A DNA stretch of 64,000 nt from positions 12,809,259-12,873,258 of the forward strand of contig OZ038434.1 in NCBI GenBank assembly GCA_964036275.1, read 5' to 3'. The position numbers and the translations under genes were made by a program. Below, in pieces: positions 1-11,963 of the stretch. Below the pieces are notes generated by a model, which had not been told where the DNA came from, ran no database searches, and saw only the letters and a program-made list of their open reading frames with translations. The DNA is from Litoditis marina. Taxonomy: Eukaryota; Nematoda; Chromadorea; Rhabditida; Rhabditidae. Positions within the stretch are counted from its first letter, which is position 1. Each line of letters begins with the position of its first letter.

Positions 1-61
1 ATTGTGAGTGTATGATTTAGAGTCTAAATTTCTGACAATTATTCACCAACTGAAAACTGAC

Positions 62-1293
62 TGTCGTATTTCGTACGAAGGACTAAATGTTTTGCGGTGT
101 GAACTGAGAAAGGATCAAAGAAAGAATAAAGGTAGAAAGAGATTGGGAGAGAGAAAAGGAGAGAGCAGGAAAATGCCTGACGAACCTCATCTGATACATT
201 GACCGAGCTTGTGCATATGCATCATTCGAACTCGGCACAACTCTACTCTTTTGTCGCTGCACCAATTTTTGGATGTCCGCCAGTTTCTCTGTCCGCTTAG
301 CTATGAACCTGTAAACTCATGAATGAATAGGCCAGACGAAAAATAAATGTCAACGCATTCGACTGAAGCACGTTCGAAGTTCGCATTAGAATTAGCTAGA
401 ATGATTTCTGGAGCACCCGTCGTTTACGTCATTCAAAAAAACACGTCAGAAATAAAGTGACACATTGCTGGTGTTTGACTGTAAACAAGGTAACCATCAC
501 GGTCGGCTCTCTAACGTCCGTTAATATTTCCAGCCCCCACATTTAGAGTTATGATGAGGCTCACATGTGACACGACACGTGCGAAGTATAATTATCGAAT
601 GTGCTTCCCACGGCGGAGAAGTTTTTTGAATTATTCTGACCAATTTTGGCGAAGAAGAAGTTTTTGAATTAATATGACTAATTGGACAACCTTTACTGGG
701 TTATGAATACAACTAGGTGGAATATGACCCCGGACGTACATTGGCTCTCCATACGCGTTCAACGTCATCTGAATATCGTCCGGCATGGCACTAAGCAACT
801 TCTCCACCGTCTCATAGCCATATTTGCCGGGCACCAAAATTCCGTCATAATCTTCGCTGAAATCATAGATATTATGATAATTCCAAAGAACTTCTAAGGA
901 AACGAAACTGACAGAAAAATAATCTAGACTGCGTAACATCGTGTGAATCATTTATAGTCTGAGCCTGCATCACATCTTTATCATCTATTGACCAGAAACA
1001 CACAAGTTATCCTTTACTCAACTCATTTATAGTGACTAGAGTGCAAGATTCAACTCAGAACAGTCCATAAATGAACATGTTTATATATAAAAATATAGGT
1101 TATGCAGATTTGTTAAACAATTTGATTGATTCAACTGCGCTAGCACCTTGGCGGTCAATACACTGACAACCCTTTCCAGTAACAAAATTACTCACAAATA
1201 TTTCTGAGTGATGCACCGAGCCGAAAGTGGTTCTTTCGCAGCCAGCAGTAGACACGAAAGCTCGACCCTGATTGCACGGAGAGGATCGGCCAT
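62..1293 (-). CDS. LOTUS (OST-HTH) domain protein, N-terminal part, runs off left edge
   Basis: Four exons join in frame: 1196-1293, 740-856, 186-308 and 62-103, all with phase-2 introns. The start ATG at 1293 sits in a GCCATGG context shortly after a possible acceptor. The product begins MADPLRAIRVELSCLLLAAK and continues through a KYGYETVEKLLSAMPD stretch to ADIQKLVQRQKSR. This order (N-terminal helices, an aromatic GY...LL..MPD segment, a short wing, then a QKS-type helix) matches the LOTUS fold of TDRD5, TDRD7, Oskar and the nematode germ-granule proteins. In those families the domain binds RNA or Vasa-type helicases and acts in germ granules. The part seen is about 128 residues; after the LOTUS domain comes a Ser/Arg-rich linker. 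What follows, for example Tudor domains, lies outside the window. The family call rests on pattern recognition; the exon joins are supported by phase. Confidence 0.72.
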
Positions 1294-3354
1294 GGCGCCT
1301 CTGCCAACAAAGGGAACCTGGAAGCTACTCTTCTGTAAATAGCTATTTTGCACATTATAACAATAATATAAGTTCACCAATGTGGCACACACGAGGGACA
1401 GACAATGTGAAAACACAAATACAAACTATATTATAAATCTATATCTGAAGCCCTGCTGCTGCCAAGAACTGAACTTACAAGCCTCCTAAATATTTTCAGG
1501 GAAGAGGGGGAGGAGATAGATAGATAAAGAGAGGCAGAAAGAAAGCAGCTACTGAGCAAGCGCTTAGTAGACAGACATAAACTTTGCTGTTTCTAACAGG
1601 TAGCACACGTAAACAGGCGTGAGCGAAATCTAATACGATAGATGGTCAAAGTATATAATGTCACAAACATGCTATTGCGTGCCAAGTAACCAAACGCACA
1701 ATGATGATATACGTGCAAAAGCAATCAATACAAACTCAGATCAGAGAGGAGATGGATAAAAGGCCAATGTTCCCAGTCATCTGAGAGGAAATAACTACGA
1801 TTCAGGAGGAGAGTTGAATGTATAAACAAAGAGTTTGTTGTTGTAGTTTGTGTTGATGTATTTTATATTAATCGTGTATCGCATGCTAGCCAGATGATGA
1901 AACCCATAGAATCCCAAAAAACTAAACTGAAGGACTATATAATTAATATATTCTGCACAAAATTACTGTAAGTCTATGGAGCGCACATTCTTCATACGAA
2001 CCAAACTGGTTGGTTGCTGCTCTAACATCCTTAATCGTAACACAATGTCGCCCAAATAGATTTTTAGAGTATGAGTTTTGGTGAGTGTATCGCGTATACT
2101 CAAAACTGTTTTAGATTGGATGCCCATAACTTTTGGTCTAAGAGAACACAGTAGAATCTCAGAATTACGACATCAGAAACGCAGTAGATATCATATCAAA
2201 GTTGTACAGTTTCAGTATATTTTTCAGAGCATACGACTTGTTTAAAAAATAACCCCGTACCATAGAGTTGTAAACTTGTTTTGTAGCGAGAGGGGGCCAA
2301 TGTCATTTGTAACCAATGTCAAATGTAACCATGATGTAACCGCCGTCAAATGTAACCAACAATAATGAAATATAGCCTGGTCAAATGGAACCATGTGTCA
2401 AACTTCCGAGTGGAATTTAGAGAAACGTACACGAGTGAGCTTTGATATTTGTTTTAGACAGGTTTAGTCTTATCCCTCTCGGGCAAACTTGACTTTCGGT
2501 GGTTACATTTGACGGCGGTTACATCATGGTTACATTTGACGCCGGTTACAATTGATATTGGCCCATAATTACAACTGGATCATAACAACACTCACAGAAA
2601 AATATTCATTAACTGATACGAGTGAACATACTAAAACTAAACAAAGTGAAAAGTGAAAACGTACAGATCTAGCTTGATGCTTAGAGTTATATAAGTTGAG
2701 AAATAAAAGTAGACTGAATGATAAGCAAATGAGGCAAATACACGTTATTGAAGGCCTATACAACAGCACAGGTGATGCACGACCAGACTATACAACACGC
2801 ATTTCAACTACCCATTAGAGTCAGAGGTCACGAGATCAATCAATGTAATTGTAAACTCCACAACCGTATCTAGTAGACTTACAGTGAACGGTTTCTTGGA
2901 AATTGTCACTTTCCATAGGCAATCAAACACGCAAGTGTGTGAAGGTGAACTTGTAAGTCTACAAGATAAAACATAAGACTGCACAAAAAACAATGTGTCA
3001 GAGGCAAAACCGTAGAAACACGTGAACAATCTCGTGAAAACTGAGGACTAGGAAAAACTATGATCAGATGAAAAAGGAGATGGAACAGAGTTGAGGAGAC
3101 AGTTTGGAGAGAATCCTGAAATAAAATGTTTCTGTAATACAAAATCTAATAATCAATTTTCGCTATTGAATGCCCGATGTCCCATGGCCACTTTATCCAT
3201 GAACATAATCTAACCAGACCGGAATAGGGTTCAAAGAGAAACAAAAAAGAAAAATTATATATGTGAACCGTTTTGTCATTGAAATTATTCACTGGGCTAA
3301 TTAGAAGAACGAGTAAAAAAACAACACAATGGTCCCCACCTTTCCTCCTAGAAC
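1294..3354. other. Intergenic stretch between two minus-strand genes
   Basis: No convincing coding exon is seen here. The short open frames lack codon bias and spliceable continuations. It contains one clear inverted-repeat element near 2294-2564. The 3' end of the AT-hook gene lies just to the right and the likely promoter of the LOTUS gene lies at the left end. Confidence 0.5.
2294..2564. mobile_element. Foldback/MITE-like element with arms of about 66 bases
   Basis: The left arm (2294-2359) and right arm (2499-2564) are inverted copies built from repeats of TCAAATGTAACC and GATGTAACCGCC. Ends read GGGCCAAT and its complement. No open frame lies inside, so this looks like a non-autonomous inverted-repeat element. 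Confidence 0.7.
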
Positions 3355-6300
3355 CTAGACGTTGTTCTTCTTCTTGGCAACACGACCGCCTTTGGTCTTC
3401 TTCTCGTTCGTTTGATCCGCGGGAGCTGGTCTGCAATTGACACATTCTGTAGGAGCACTGACTGTCTATCCAGAAAGATTGGTAGAACCGACCCCTTCTA
3501 CCTTCTATCAAACTTATGAAACTAGAGATATTTGATTAAAAACACGGGTGCCATCTGGAAAAAGTCACACCTGACTGGTCTATCTCGATAAAGTAACACA
3601 AGGCTGACATAGTTGCTGGGCAAGATAATTGTCCACCCACTTGTCATCTGATACCGGTTCAGTCTTCGCGGCAGCCACTCGACCCCTCTTCTTAGCCGGC
3701 TCCACCACGGTTGCCGTCGCAGCATCAACACTGGAAATGACATCCGAATCACAGGATTTCCAGTAAGGTATTCCAAATAAGTTTAAATTCAAAAAAATTA
3801 TAAACGCCTATTTATAAATGTCTATCACAAAGTAAAATGCATAGTCTGCATGCAAAATGCACAGGGAAAGAATACTTTAGTTCACTTTAGCTCTCAACTG
3901 ACAAACGGAAGGCATAGACATGGTAAATTCGAAGTGAAGTAAGGATACGTGAAATAGACCCACGTGTCGGAATCAGGCTGAGCAGTGCCGTCCTCTGCGT
4001 CGTCCGCAACCTCCGCCGCCTTGGCACGTCCCCTTTTCTTCGCCGGCACGGCCGCAGGCTCCGCGTCTTTGCGCGCTGCTGCAGGACGACCGCGGCCTCT
4101 TTTCTTGCCTTCCGCCGCATTATCCGTGACAGATGAACTGAAATTGGGAAAAAGTAGAAAGACCGGTTTCGCTCGGATCGTAAACAGCAAAAATGACACG
4201 CCCACTAAAAAAGATGAGAAAAAGATAATTCATATGATAGTCGATAATCGACTACTTTAGTCACGTAAAACAAATCGAAATGCGTGTGTTCAATGATAAA
4301 GCGCCAATTTCGGAGATATCATAATGAACTTGTTTATTTAAAGGAACCTTGTCTCCGGGTCAGTCTTTCCCGCGTTGGTTGCACTGCCCGTAGCTCCTGA
4401 CAGCCCAACAGTATCGTCCTCCTTCTTTGAGGCGGGTCGCCCACGTCCCTTTCGCTTCACCGGCTCTTCTACAACCCTAAATCACAACACAACTTTGAAA
4501 TTTGCAAAAAAAAAACTGATGGTTTTTCTACTCTTTTTGCATGGATGTCCGTCACTCCCTATCTCACAATAAGAGTGACAGGGGCAAACAACAGAAGTAA
4601 CCGATTACATGACGAAATGCTCCCCATATTTCACTTTTCTGCATCGCTTTCGTCGAATTTGTTCGCTGGTCATCGTTAAAGACTCTTAAATGAACATATT
4701 ATTATTACTATATACATATTATACAAATAGACATACTCGCTGTCAGTCATTTCGTCATCGGTGGAAGCCTTCTTGGCGGCGGCAGCGGCTGTCTCTTTCT
4801 TCGACATCTTCACCGACTTTCTAAATATACAACTCAAAAGTCCATACTCAGGTGAAAAGTCAAGGGACTAAAAGGCGCGATTTTGTAGCCGAAATTTCCT
4901 TTTTAGGGGCTAAAAGTCCTCCGACTTTTCAGCTTTTCACCTATGTAGAGGTTCACAGGTCAAAGAACAACCTTAAAGTGGGTAGACACTAGATATAGTC
5001 ATATCCTCTATCCTATTCGTGTAGGCTACCCACTTCGCTTCCACACTCGACTCTCGTTCCAGCTTCTCTCTAGCAATCAGCTTCTTCGCCTCCACCAGAA
5101 GCTCGGCCTTTTTCGTCTTCGGAGCAATTATCTCATCGGTACAACTGGAAATAACATGTATTTAGCGCTGCCCGTAAAACTAAGAGTCTGAAAAACTGAA
5201 AACCCCAAAACAGGTAGCACCCACTCTTCGTCGACAATCTGTTCCGGCTTTTTCGATCCGGTCGCCTTCTTCCCGCGGGCGGCTCCCTTGCCTTTCGTGA
5301 CAGCCGGTTCATCCACCAGATCATCCGAAGGCCTGGAAAGGTCAGAATTGAATGGGGACACACACACTTTGCATACTCAGTCAATATGACGACATTGTTG
5401 AATTGTAAACGATCGGATTTATCAAATATATCAATTTATCAGTAATTAAATAAAAAAGTAATTTACACAGGTGAAAGAATAGGCAGTAATTGGATAGGCA
5501 ATGTGTCAGTTTCTGTTGGATTTCAGCCGTACATAAAATATAAGCAATGTCGATGTTTGGCAAAAAAAGAGACCCCAAATGAAGTTTTACACCAACTTTT
5601 GCTCATCTGTGTGCTCCGTGCTCTCCGACCAGGCCGCCTTCTTTGGTCGACCTCTTCCCTTGGGCTTCTCGACGAGCGGCTGATCAGAATCTTGCGCTGA
5701 CCTGAACATCAACAAATTGACACGACAAAGTCTTCGTTCAAAGATGTATCCAAGTGAAGCGCAAAAAAAAGAAGCCGGTGTTGAACGTACTATTCGAGCA
5801 TACTAGATATTAGAGCAGTTTACGTACGGGAAAACAGGGAACAGACTGAAAGACGCACTTCTCTTCAGTTGACTTTCCTCCCTTCTTTGAGCGACCTCTT
5901 CCCTTCGGCTTCTCGAGGGGAGGCTCTTCCGACGAGTCATCAGCCAAACTGAAACATGCACATATAATATTACCAAATATGCTTCTCTCCTGCTCAAGTT
6001 GGAACTTTTGAATGCTGACACTTCTTGACTAAATTTTCGAATGGAATTTGACAATTTTTGATCGTGCATTACTGGTATTGAAACATACGCACTGGTTCAA
6101 AACATGCACACACAAAAATAATCACGTACACTCATTAGATGAACACTCGATGAATTAGAGTTTGCCACAAACTGTTTTATCTGTCGCAAATTGAAAGAGA
6201 CCTTTTTGGATGGAATATTCTCCGACATGGTGTACACCACTTACGTGGACAGCACACAATACGTCTATGCGATCGGTTACGCTCAAGGGTTCAGCGTGAA

Positions 6301-9300
6301 AGGAAGACGAAGAAACCAACTTTTCTTCGTTTGCCGGTTTCGTGTTGTCCGTTTTCGGTGCATCAGCTGCCCCCTTTTTGGGACGGCCCTTTCCCTTCGG
6401 CTTATCGACAGACGGCTGACCAACACTATCATCGGCGACCCTGAACATAAACCAAATGACACAAATGCTGGCAACACCTCGATGATATAGCAGACCGTAG
6501 TGCATAAATAACATTCATTCCATTATACATGCACTTTACACTAATAATACATCTAGGATAGTGTGACTCACTCTCGCTTACCAGACAATTTATATGATAG
6601 ACCTAGTTACCTACAAGCATAACCAACGTACTCCCAGCTCCAGATTTTTTGAAACGCGCGAAAACTCAAGGTAACTTTATCGCATGTGCTCATTTGATGA
6701 TAACGTTGAGCAGCGCCCAGTCTGTAGGCGAAAAGTACAAACGCCACCGTAGTTAGAATGCGACCCACTTGACATCCTGCCCCTGTTGCTGCTTGGGTTC
6801 AGTCTCCTCCGCCGCCACCTTCTTTGCCCGGCCCCGCCCCTTCTTCCGAATGATTGGCTCGTCCGTCTGGTCGTCGGCAGAGCTGAACGAACAATTTTTT
6901 TTACTTACAAGGTCGAAACGTTTGAGTTGAGTATTTATTTTTATAGTCACATGAATATAATCAATAGATCGTTGAAAACACCGTGTCACACTCACTATAT
7001 TTCGGAAGACCACTCAATTGACTATCTCAACTTTCATGCAATGTATGTATTGGGAGAGTGGGTGAAAGAGCGAGCTATCTACGCATTGTTAGCTTTAGTT
7101 CGAGGAAATCAACTATGAACAGAAGCAAAACTATCGTTATGCTATACACAGCAGTAAGTGAAATGCCCTTCTGTTGTTCAATTGGCTACAACTATAAAAG
7201 GCGCAACCCACTTTTCTTCGGCTGTGGTGATGTGATCCTTCGTCTCTGTCTGGTCCACCTCCACCTTCTTTCCACGCCCTCTTTCCTCCTTGGCGACAGG
7301 CTCATCAGGATCGGCAGCACTAGAAGGGAACAAACTTAGAACACATTTATATTCCATACATCTACATTCTTGCCAGGAGTCCGTATAGAAACATACTACG
7401 TAAGCACAAATCAAACAATGCAGATAAGTTAGTTAGCGTATGTACACAACTACTAGAAAAGCCAACCTCTCTCCAGTCTGCTTTCCTTCCGGTTTGGCCT
7501 CCGCTTCAGTTGACGCAACAGCCTCAGCCTTGGTGCCACCCTTCCCTTTCTTCTTCTCCAAAACGTCTCCATCAGAGTCTTCCCCGGCCCTGGAACGAAA
7601 AAGGGTATCATGTATTCGCAGATAAAACTACAACTGGAATAGGATAGCATCTCAACTAACTGGACCATCAGTGTGAAAAGTCACGTGCTCCGTCGCGAAA
7701 AATTGGCTACTGGCAGAAAACATCTATAGTCTGGCATACCGACAACCACTTTCTAACTAACTACCTATGTAATGATGGTAATTTCGAAGAGTTGCTAAAC
7801 ATACCCCTTCACCACTACCATCCTCCTAACGAACTTTTTCTTCTTCTTTGAGCCAGCCGCTTCATCTGCAGAACTGTCGGCATCCGTGATCACGCTGCAA
7901 TTAAAGTAACACGACAGTATGAAACAGTTCACTACTCATTGAATGTTCTAATTGCGAAATTATGTGAACAAATTAAAAATACGAATGTATAGACTCATAG
8001 TTATCTAAAAGTAAAGATATAATTATTGTCAAGTCGAGAGCAAAGTTCGTTGGATAAACAAGCGGTGGTCGTAAATCAGCGAGCCTCTTAATAAACATAA
8101 TGGTTGGTCCCTACGGAATTTTCACCAGAAAAATACAAAAACAACCAGCTGCACTCGAGGCTAGCACTTAGCACAAGACGTTGGTCTAAGATTACAATAT
8201 AGCACAAGAGGTTACGTCAAAACCTACGGAATGCGGACGACCACCCTGTTTTTGGACTTCTTGGGAGACCGTACATCGAAGGTCGAATCGGCGGCATTAT
8301 CATCTCTGACATGAGACAACAGTCAAATTGACAATTCACCTCAATTCAAACTAAACGGCCAATCATTCATTACACTGAGTTCTTTTACCGGATTACGGTA
8401 AACACTTTCGTAAGTTGTATGAGATGTCAAAAAGCGTATGAGCGTTGAAGTTCAAACAATTGTTACGTGAAATCCTACAGTGAGCAGTTGCACTTTCGAG
8501 CAGTTTTCGTTCAGGAAAACTTTTGGTCGCAAGTGGAACTGTATAGAACTCCTGAGGTACTGCATGAGTTAAAACTCTTGAAGTACTATAGAAGAAGAGT
8601 TCACACAGGAATGACAAAAAATTTAGCCATAGCCAGTAATGTCTGACTATTCAACAAAAAGGAGTCCGTTTTCACATGTAATCACCTGAAAACTGATATT
8701 TTCGGCAAAAAAAAGTAGTTATATTTCCTTTTCCAAATTCCGATTATCCCTTTACCGGGATATGATTGTAGCCTGTACACAAGAACATACCCTTTCTCCT
8801 TTTCCTCAGTTGTTGAATCGTCATCGGTGAATGCGGAACCGGGTACGAAGATGGTACCACGGCGCTTCGAAGCCGGGTGCAATTGAAACGGCGACACCAC
8901 CTTCTCAGCACCACTGAAAATCGATAATGGGTAATCTGTTATCGAAAATCAATACACAGCCAATCAACAATAATTCTTAGATGCTCTTGGCTTGGCTAAT
9001 GGTGAGTAAAAACATGGACAGTACCCCACAGTTGTTTTGCATAATGAGGATATTGAACAAGCAGTAAAAACACCACATCAGTCACTAGTACACTACCACA
9101 CAAATGTAGCAATGCGAGCAGCACGAAGAATATGTCTCGTTTTACCAGATTTATTTGCCAAACCCTCGCCCCCTTTACTATTTCCCGAGTGCATATCTAT
9201 CAATGTAGAAAGACACGTGTCCAAACACGACCGAACAATCTACTATCCTCTATTTATAAAATGCAATCACTTGGAAGGATACGTGTTCAAACACACACAC

Positions 9301-11963
9301 ATGTCTATTATACTCCCATGAAATGCAATTACTTGGAAAGAAATGTGTTCAATAGCGAACAAACATTCTATTGTGTTCTATCATACTTGAGTCATAACAT
9401 CACATGCATAGTCACCGAAACTGTGGGCGCAGCCAATATAAATAGCATAGTTTGGAATAGTGTGGGCATCGTGTTCTCGAACACTGTTGTTGCTGTTGAC
9501 ATGTTGTCTGTCACCTACTGCTTTCGTCTGGTCCTAGTCCTAGCTATTATCGTCACCCACTGTTCCGCTGCTGCGCCGAGAAAGAAAGGTGCTCAGTTTC
9601 CTGGGGTTTTCTTGATAACAATGTAGTTTGAGCACAATTCAATCAAGTGGATGGTACATAAGCTATCGGAACCACTATGTAACAGTGTGATGTGAATGAT
9701 AAAACCTGAACTTCAACCTACTACATGGTTTGTCAGTTCACTTCTCTAGATTACCATAAGAAAACAATACACAAAACACAGATAAAAGTGTGACTTATTT
9801 TGAGCATTCGTCGACGAGTTTTGCATCATTAGTGCGTAACTTCAACAACTGAATGCAGAAAATTGCACGAAAAAAAACCCAGATTGTGGTTGTTCAACTG
9901 TTCAATTTATCTAGAATGAAAGTAAGAAGGAACGTGAAATAGTTGTTTGACCAGTACATTTTTCTATTCCTCCAGGTGTGGTGGGCGAACGATACTGGCT
10001 GCTCGGACATGTAGTTCTCATCGAGTCCGATGGCAAAGGAAGTTATAGGTGAGTCACCAACTCTCCGCATTTTTCGCCGACCGCCGAATAAACGCACTTT
10101 CAAAGTTCTCTCACCTACGTTTAGAATTGAAACTTCTCTGAAAGTACGCTAAAGTCTCATAACGAAAGAGTGTGTTATTGATGGCCAAAACGTTTATCCC
10201 AGCGAGAAAGCATAGATGAGAGTACCTTCCAAGAACCAATTATGTTTTCTACAAAAACGGTGCTGCAAGTAAATGATGTTCTAAAGCTTCGATATTAACG
10301 TTGAAATACAAGTTGCCTCAATAATAGTAAGAAGTTTAGGTGCATCGTGGACGACAAATACATAATGCCTGACTGGCAAGACTGTCCCTGCCAAATGAAC
10401 TACTTCAATCATTTGATTTCTTTCCAAAAAAGAGTGAAACAGGTCAGTTCAGGCTAACACCATTCGAGCCGATGGTATCCTGTTGAGCCGTTGAGTTGAA
10501 CTGAGTCGAAAAAAGACTGAACAATCATTCTATTATATTGACATGGAATGCAATTACTTGGAAAGACAAGATTTCCTCCGTTGAGTCAGATGTAGAAATA
10601 ACTTGAACAATACTGAAAAGTAGCACTCAAACCCTCAAACGACTTTTCAAATAGAAAATTCTATCCTGGATACACCACTATCGTCATAACTTACCGATTT
10701 CAGTTCATACACTACCACCCCAATGCAACCATCCCGCCCTCCACAGTAGAGCCCTCAACTGCTCCCCTTATTGTCTGAGCACAGCATCAATCCCGGATTC
10801 CATGAATGTTCTTGTTTTCATGTGTAGTTATTTGATTGTTCTGGTAATGACGCACGCAAAACAAACGCGAAGCGATGGCCCATCAAATCACCCGTTTTTC
10901 AATGAATTCAGTATCCCAAACTACCTCTATCTGAACGAAAGTGGTCTTTTCTGGTGCGGACCCAGCCTGTTTAGTCTGGTTACCCAGATGATACACCTCA
11001 TTTTCCCTCCATTTTTGCGGACAACGAAGTCGCGTTGCGTATGACGCAGAAGAAACAAAATATATATAACATGATTTAGCTACCTGTCATCATTTCCATC
11101 GTCCCCAAAGACTTCATCGCGCGCAGAAATGGCCACTGCCTTCGGCTTCGCGCCGCGTCCCATCTTCTTTACGGGCGAAACAGCAGAGGTGCTGCAAGGA
11201 CAAACTATTAATTGCCACTCATTTTTAGTATTATTCAAAAATAAATTCAAATTAGGAACATTTAGACAAATTAGGTATTAGGTATCAACCCACAAGCCGA
11301 AAACATAACCTTATTAAAACTTCTCCAGAGAGGTGTACTGGTTTATCGAAACGTGGTACTTGGTTGACGGTTGTTTCAAGAAACTAGGAGGTATTGAATT
11401 GACTTGGCTATTCTGGCTCAGTATGTAGTACTCTGTATTTGATCTCCAAAGAAAGAACATACGAAAACCGGGCCGTAGGGTTTCAATTCATATTATGGAC
11501 ATTTCCTTCTACAACTGCTTATGAATGTGGAAAAAGAATAATTCTCACCCCAACGTCCCCTCCTCGTCGGAGCCTAGATTGGAATCGTGCTCATCAGCTG
11601 GCACAGCCTCCGCCACCTTCTTCTTCCCCTTGACGACCGACGGTTCGGTTGATCTGAAATAGATAGTTACGGGAAAGACGTTGAGTTTCAAACATCGATT
11701 ATAAATAGTTAAACTTCAATAAACATTCTAGGTCATTATGACCATAAGTGACGGACCGAATAGCCAATTCAACATATGTATTCATTATACACTAGTACTA
11801 ACACACGCGTGTTGAAGTGTGTGGAAGATTGTTAAAAAAATAAACACGAAAATGGCGTCCTACTAACTACAACTAACCTTTCGTTGACAATTGTCGCCTT
11901 GTTGCGTGCGCCCACCCGGCCACCTCGACCTTTCTTGACCACAGCAGTAGTTTCCGAAGACAT
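3355..11963 (-). CDS. Multi-AT-hook-like chromatin protein, 19 exons, 673 residues
   Basis: Exons: 11878-11963, 11549-11653, 11084-11191, 8791-8913, 8228-8305, 7805-7894, 7467-7589, 7212-7319, 6769-6882, 6321-6440, 5859-5948, 5597-5701, 5225-5332, 5034-5144, 4737-4820, 4348-4476, 3964-4137, 3641-3730, 3355-3430. Every intron is phase 2, so each internal exon is a multiple of three. Most exons encode one basic cluster set in acidic Ser/Asp/Glu linker. Canonical or near-canonical AT-hooks are KPKGKGRPKK (about residue 325), KPKGRGRPKK (about 396), KRKGRGRPAS (about 526) and KKRGRGRPAA (about 570). Degenerate ones include KKGRGGRVG near the start and KKGRGRAKK. AT-hooks bind the minor groove of AT-rich DNA, so a nuclear, HMGA-like architectural role is inferred. 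No other domain is seen. The C-terminus ends in a Lys-rich tail. Many donors read GTGGGT. A secreted-protein gene is nested in intron 3. Confidence 0.82.
4850..4942. mobile_element. Small palindromic element in an AT-hook gene intron
   Basis: An inverted repeat begins GGTGAAAAGTC and ends with its near complement GCTTTTCACC. It lies between exons 14 and 15 of the AT-hook gene. No coding content is seen. Confidence 0.5.
9437..9445 (+). promoter_or_regulatory. TATA box of the nested secreted-protein gene
   Basis: TATAAATAG, preceded by a CCAA, lies 64 bases before the ATG at 9501. That spacing leaves room for a transcription start and a short leader. It suggests the nested gene has its own promoter. 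Confidence 0.5.
9501..10778 (+). CDS. Small secreted protein, 4 exons, 112 residues, nested antisense in the AT-hook gene
   Basis: Exons 9501-9588, 9976-10048, 10340-10442 and 10704-10778 join in frame with consistent phases (1, 2, 0) and end in TGA. The first 24 residues are a clear signal peptide: Arg, a run of Leu/Val/Ile, then a small-residue cleavage region CSAAA. The mature part starts around APRKKG and has GERYWLLGHVVLIESDGKGS, three cysteines (one after SYR and a CPC pair), a QKRVKQ stretch and a Thr/Pro/Ser-rich tail with one NAT glycosylation sequon. I do not recognise the family. The odd cysteine number could allow a disulfide dimer. The whole gene lies inside the 2170-base intron 3 (8914-11083) of the minus-strand gene. 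The continuous frame over four exons is strong evidence that it is real. Confidence 0.75.
10802..11044 (+). CDS. Possible 80-residue ORF after the nested gene (weak)
   Basis: The frame opens with MNVLVFMCSYLIVLVMTHAK, which looks like a signal peptide, and starts 24 bases after the stop of the nested secreted gene. The second half runs into sequence resembling a dispersed repeat (CGGACAACGAAGTCGCG; compare 63850-63866). It could be a second small secreted peptide, or only the 3' untranslated region of the gene before it. No splice evidence supports it. Confidence 0.2.
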   Translation: MNVLVFMCSYLIVLVMTHAKQTRSDGPSNHPFFNEFSIPNYLYLNESGLFWCGPSLFSLVTQMIHLIFPPFLRTTKSRCV

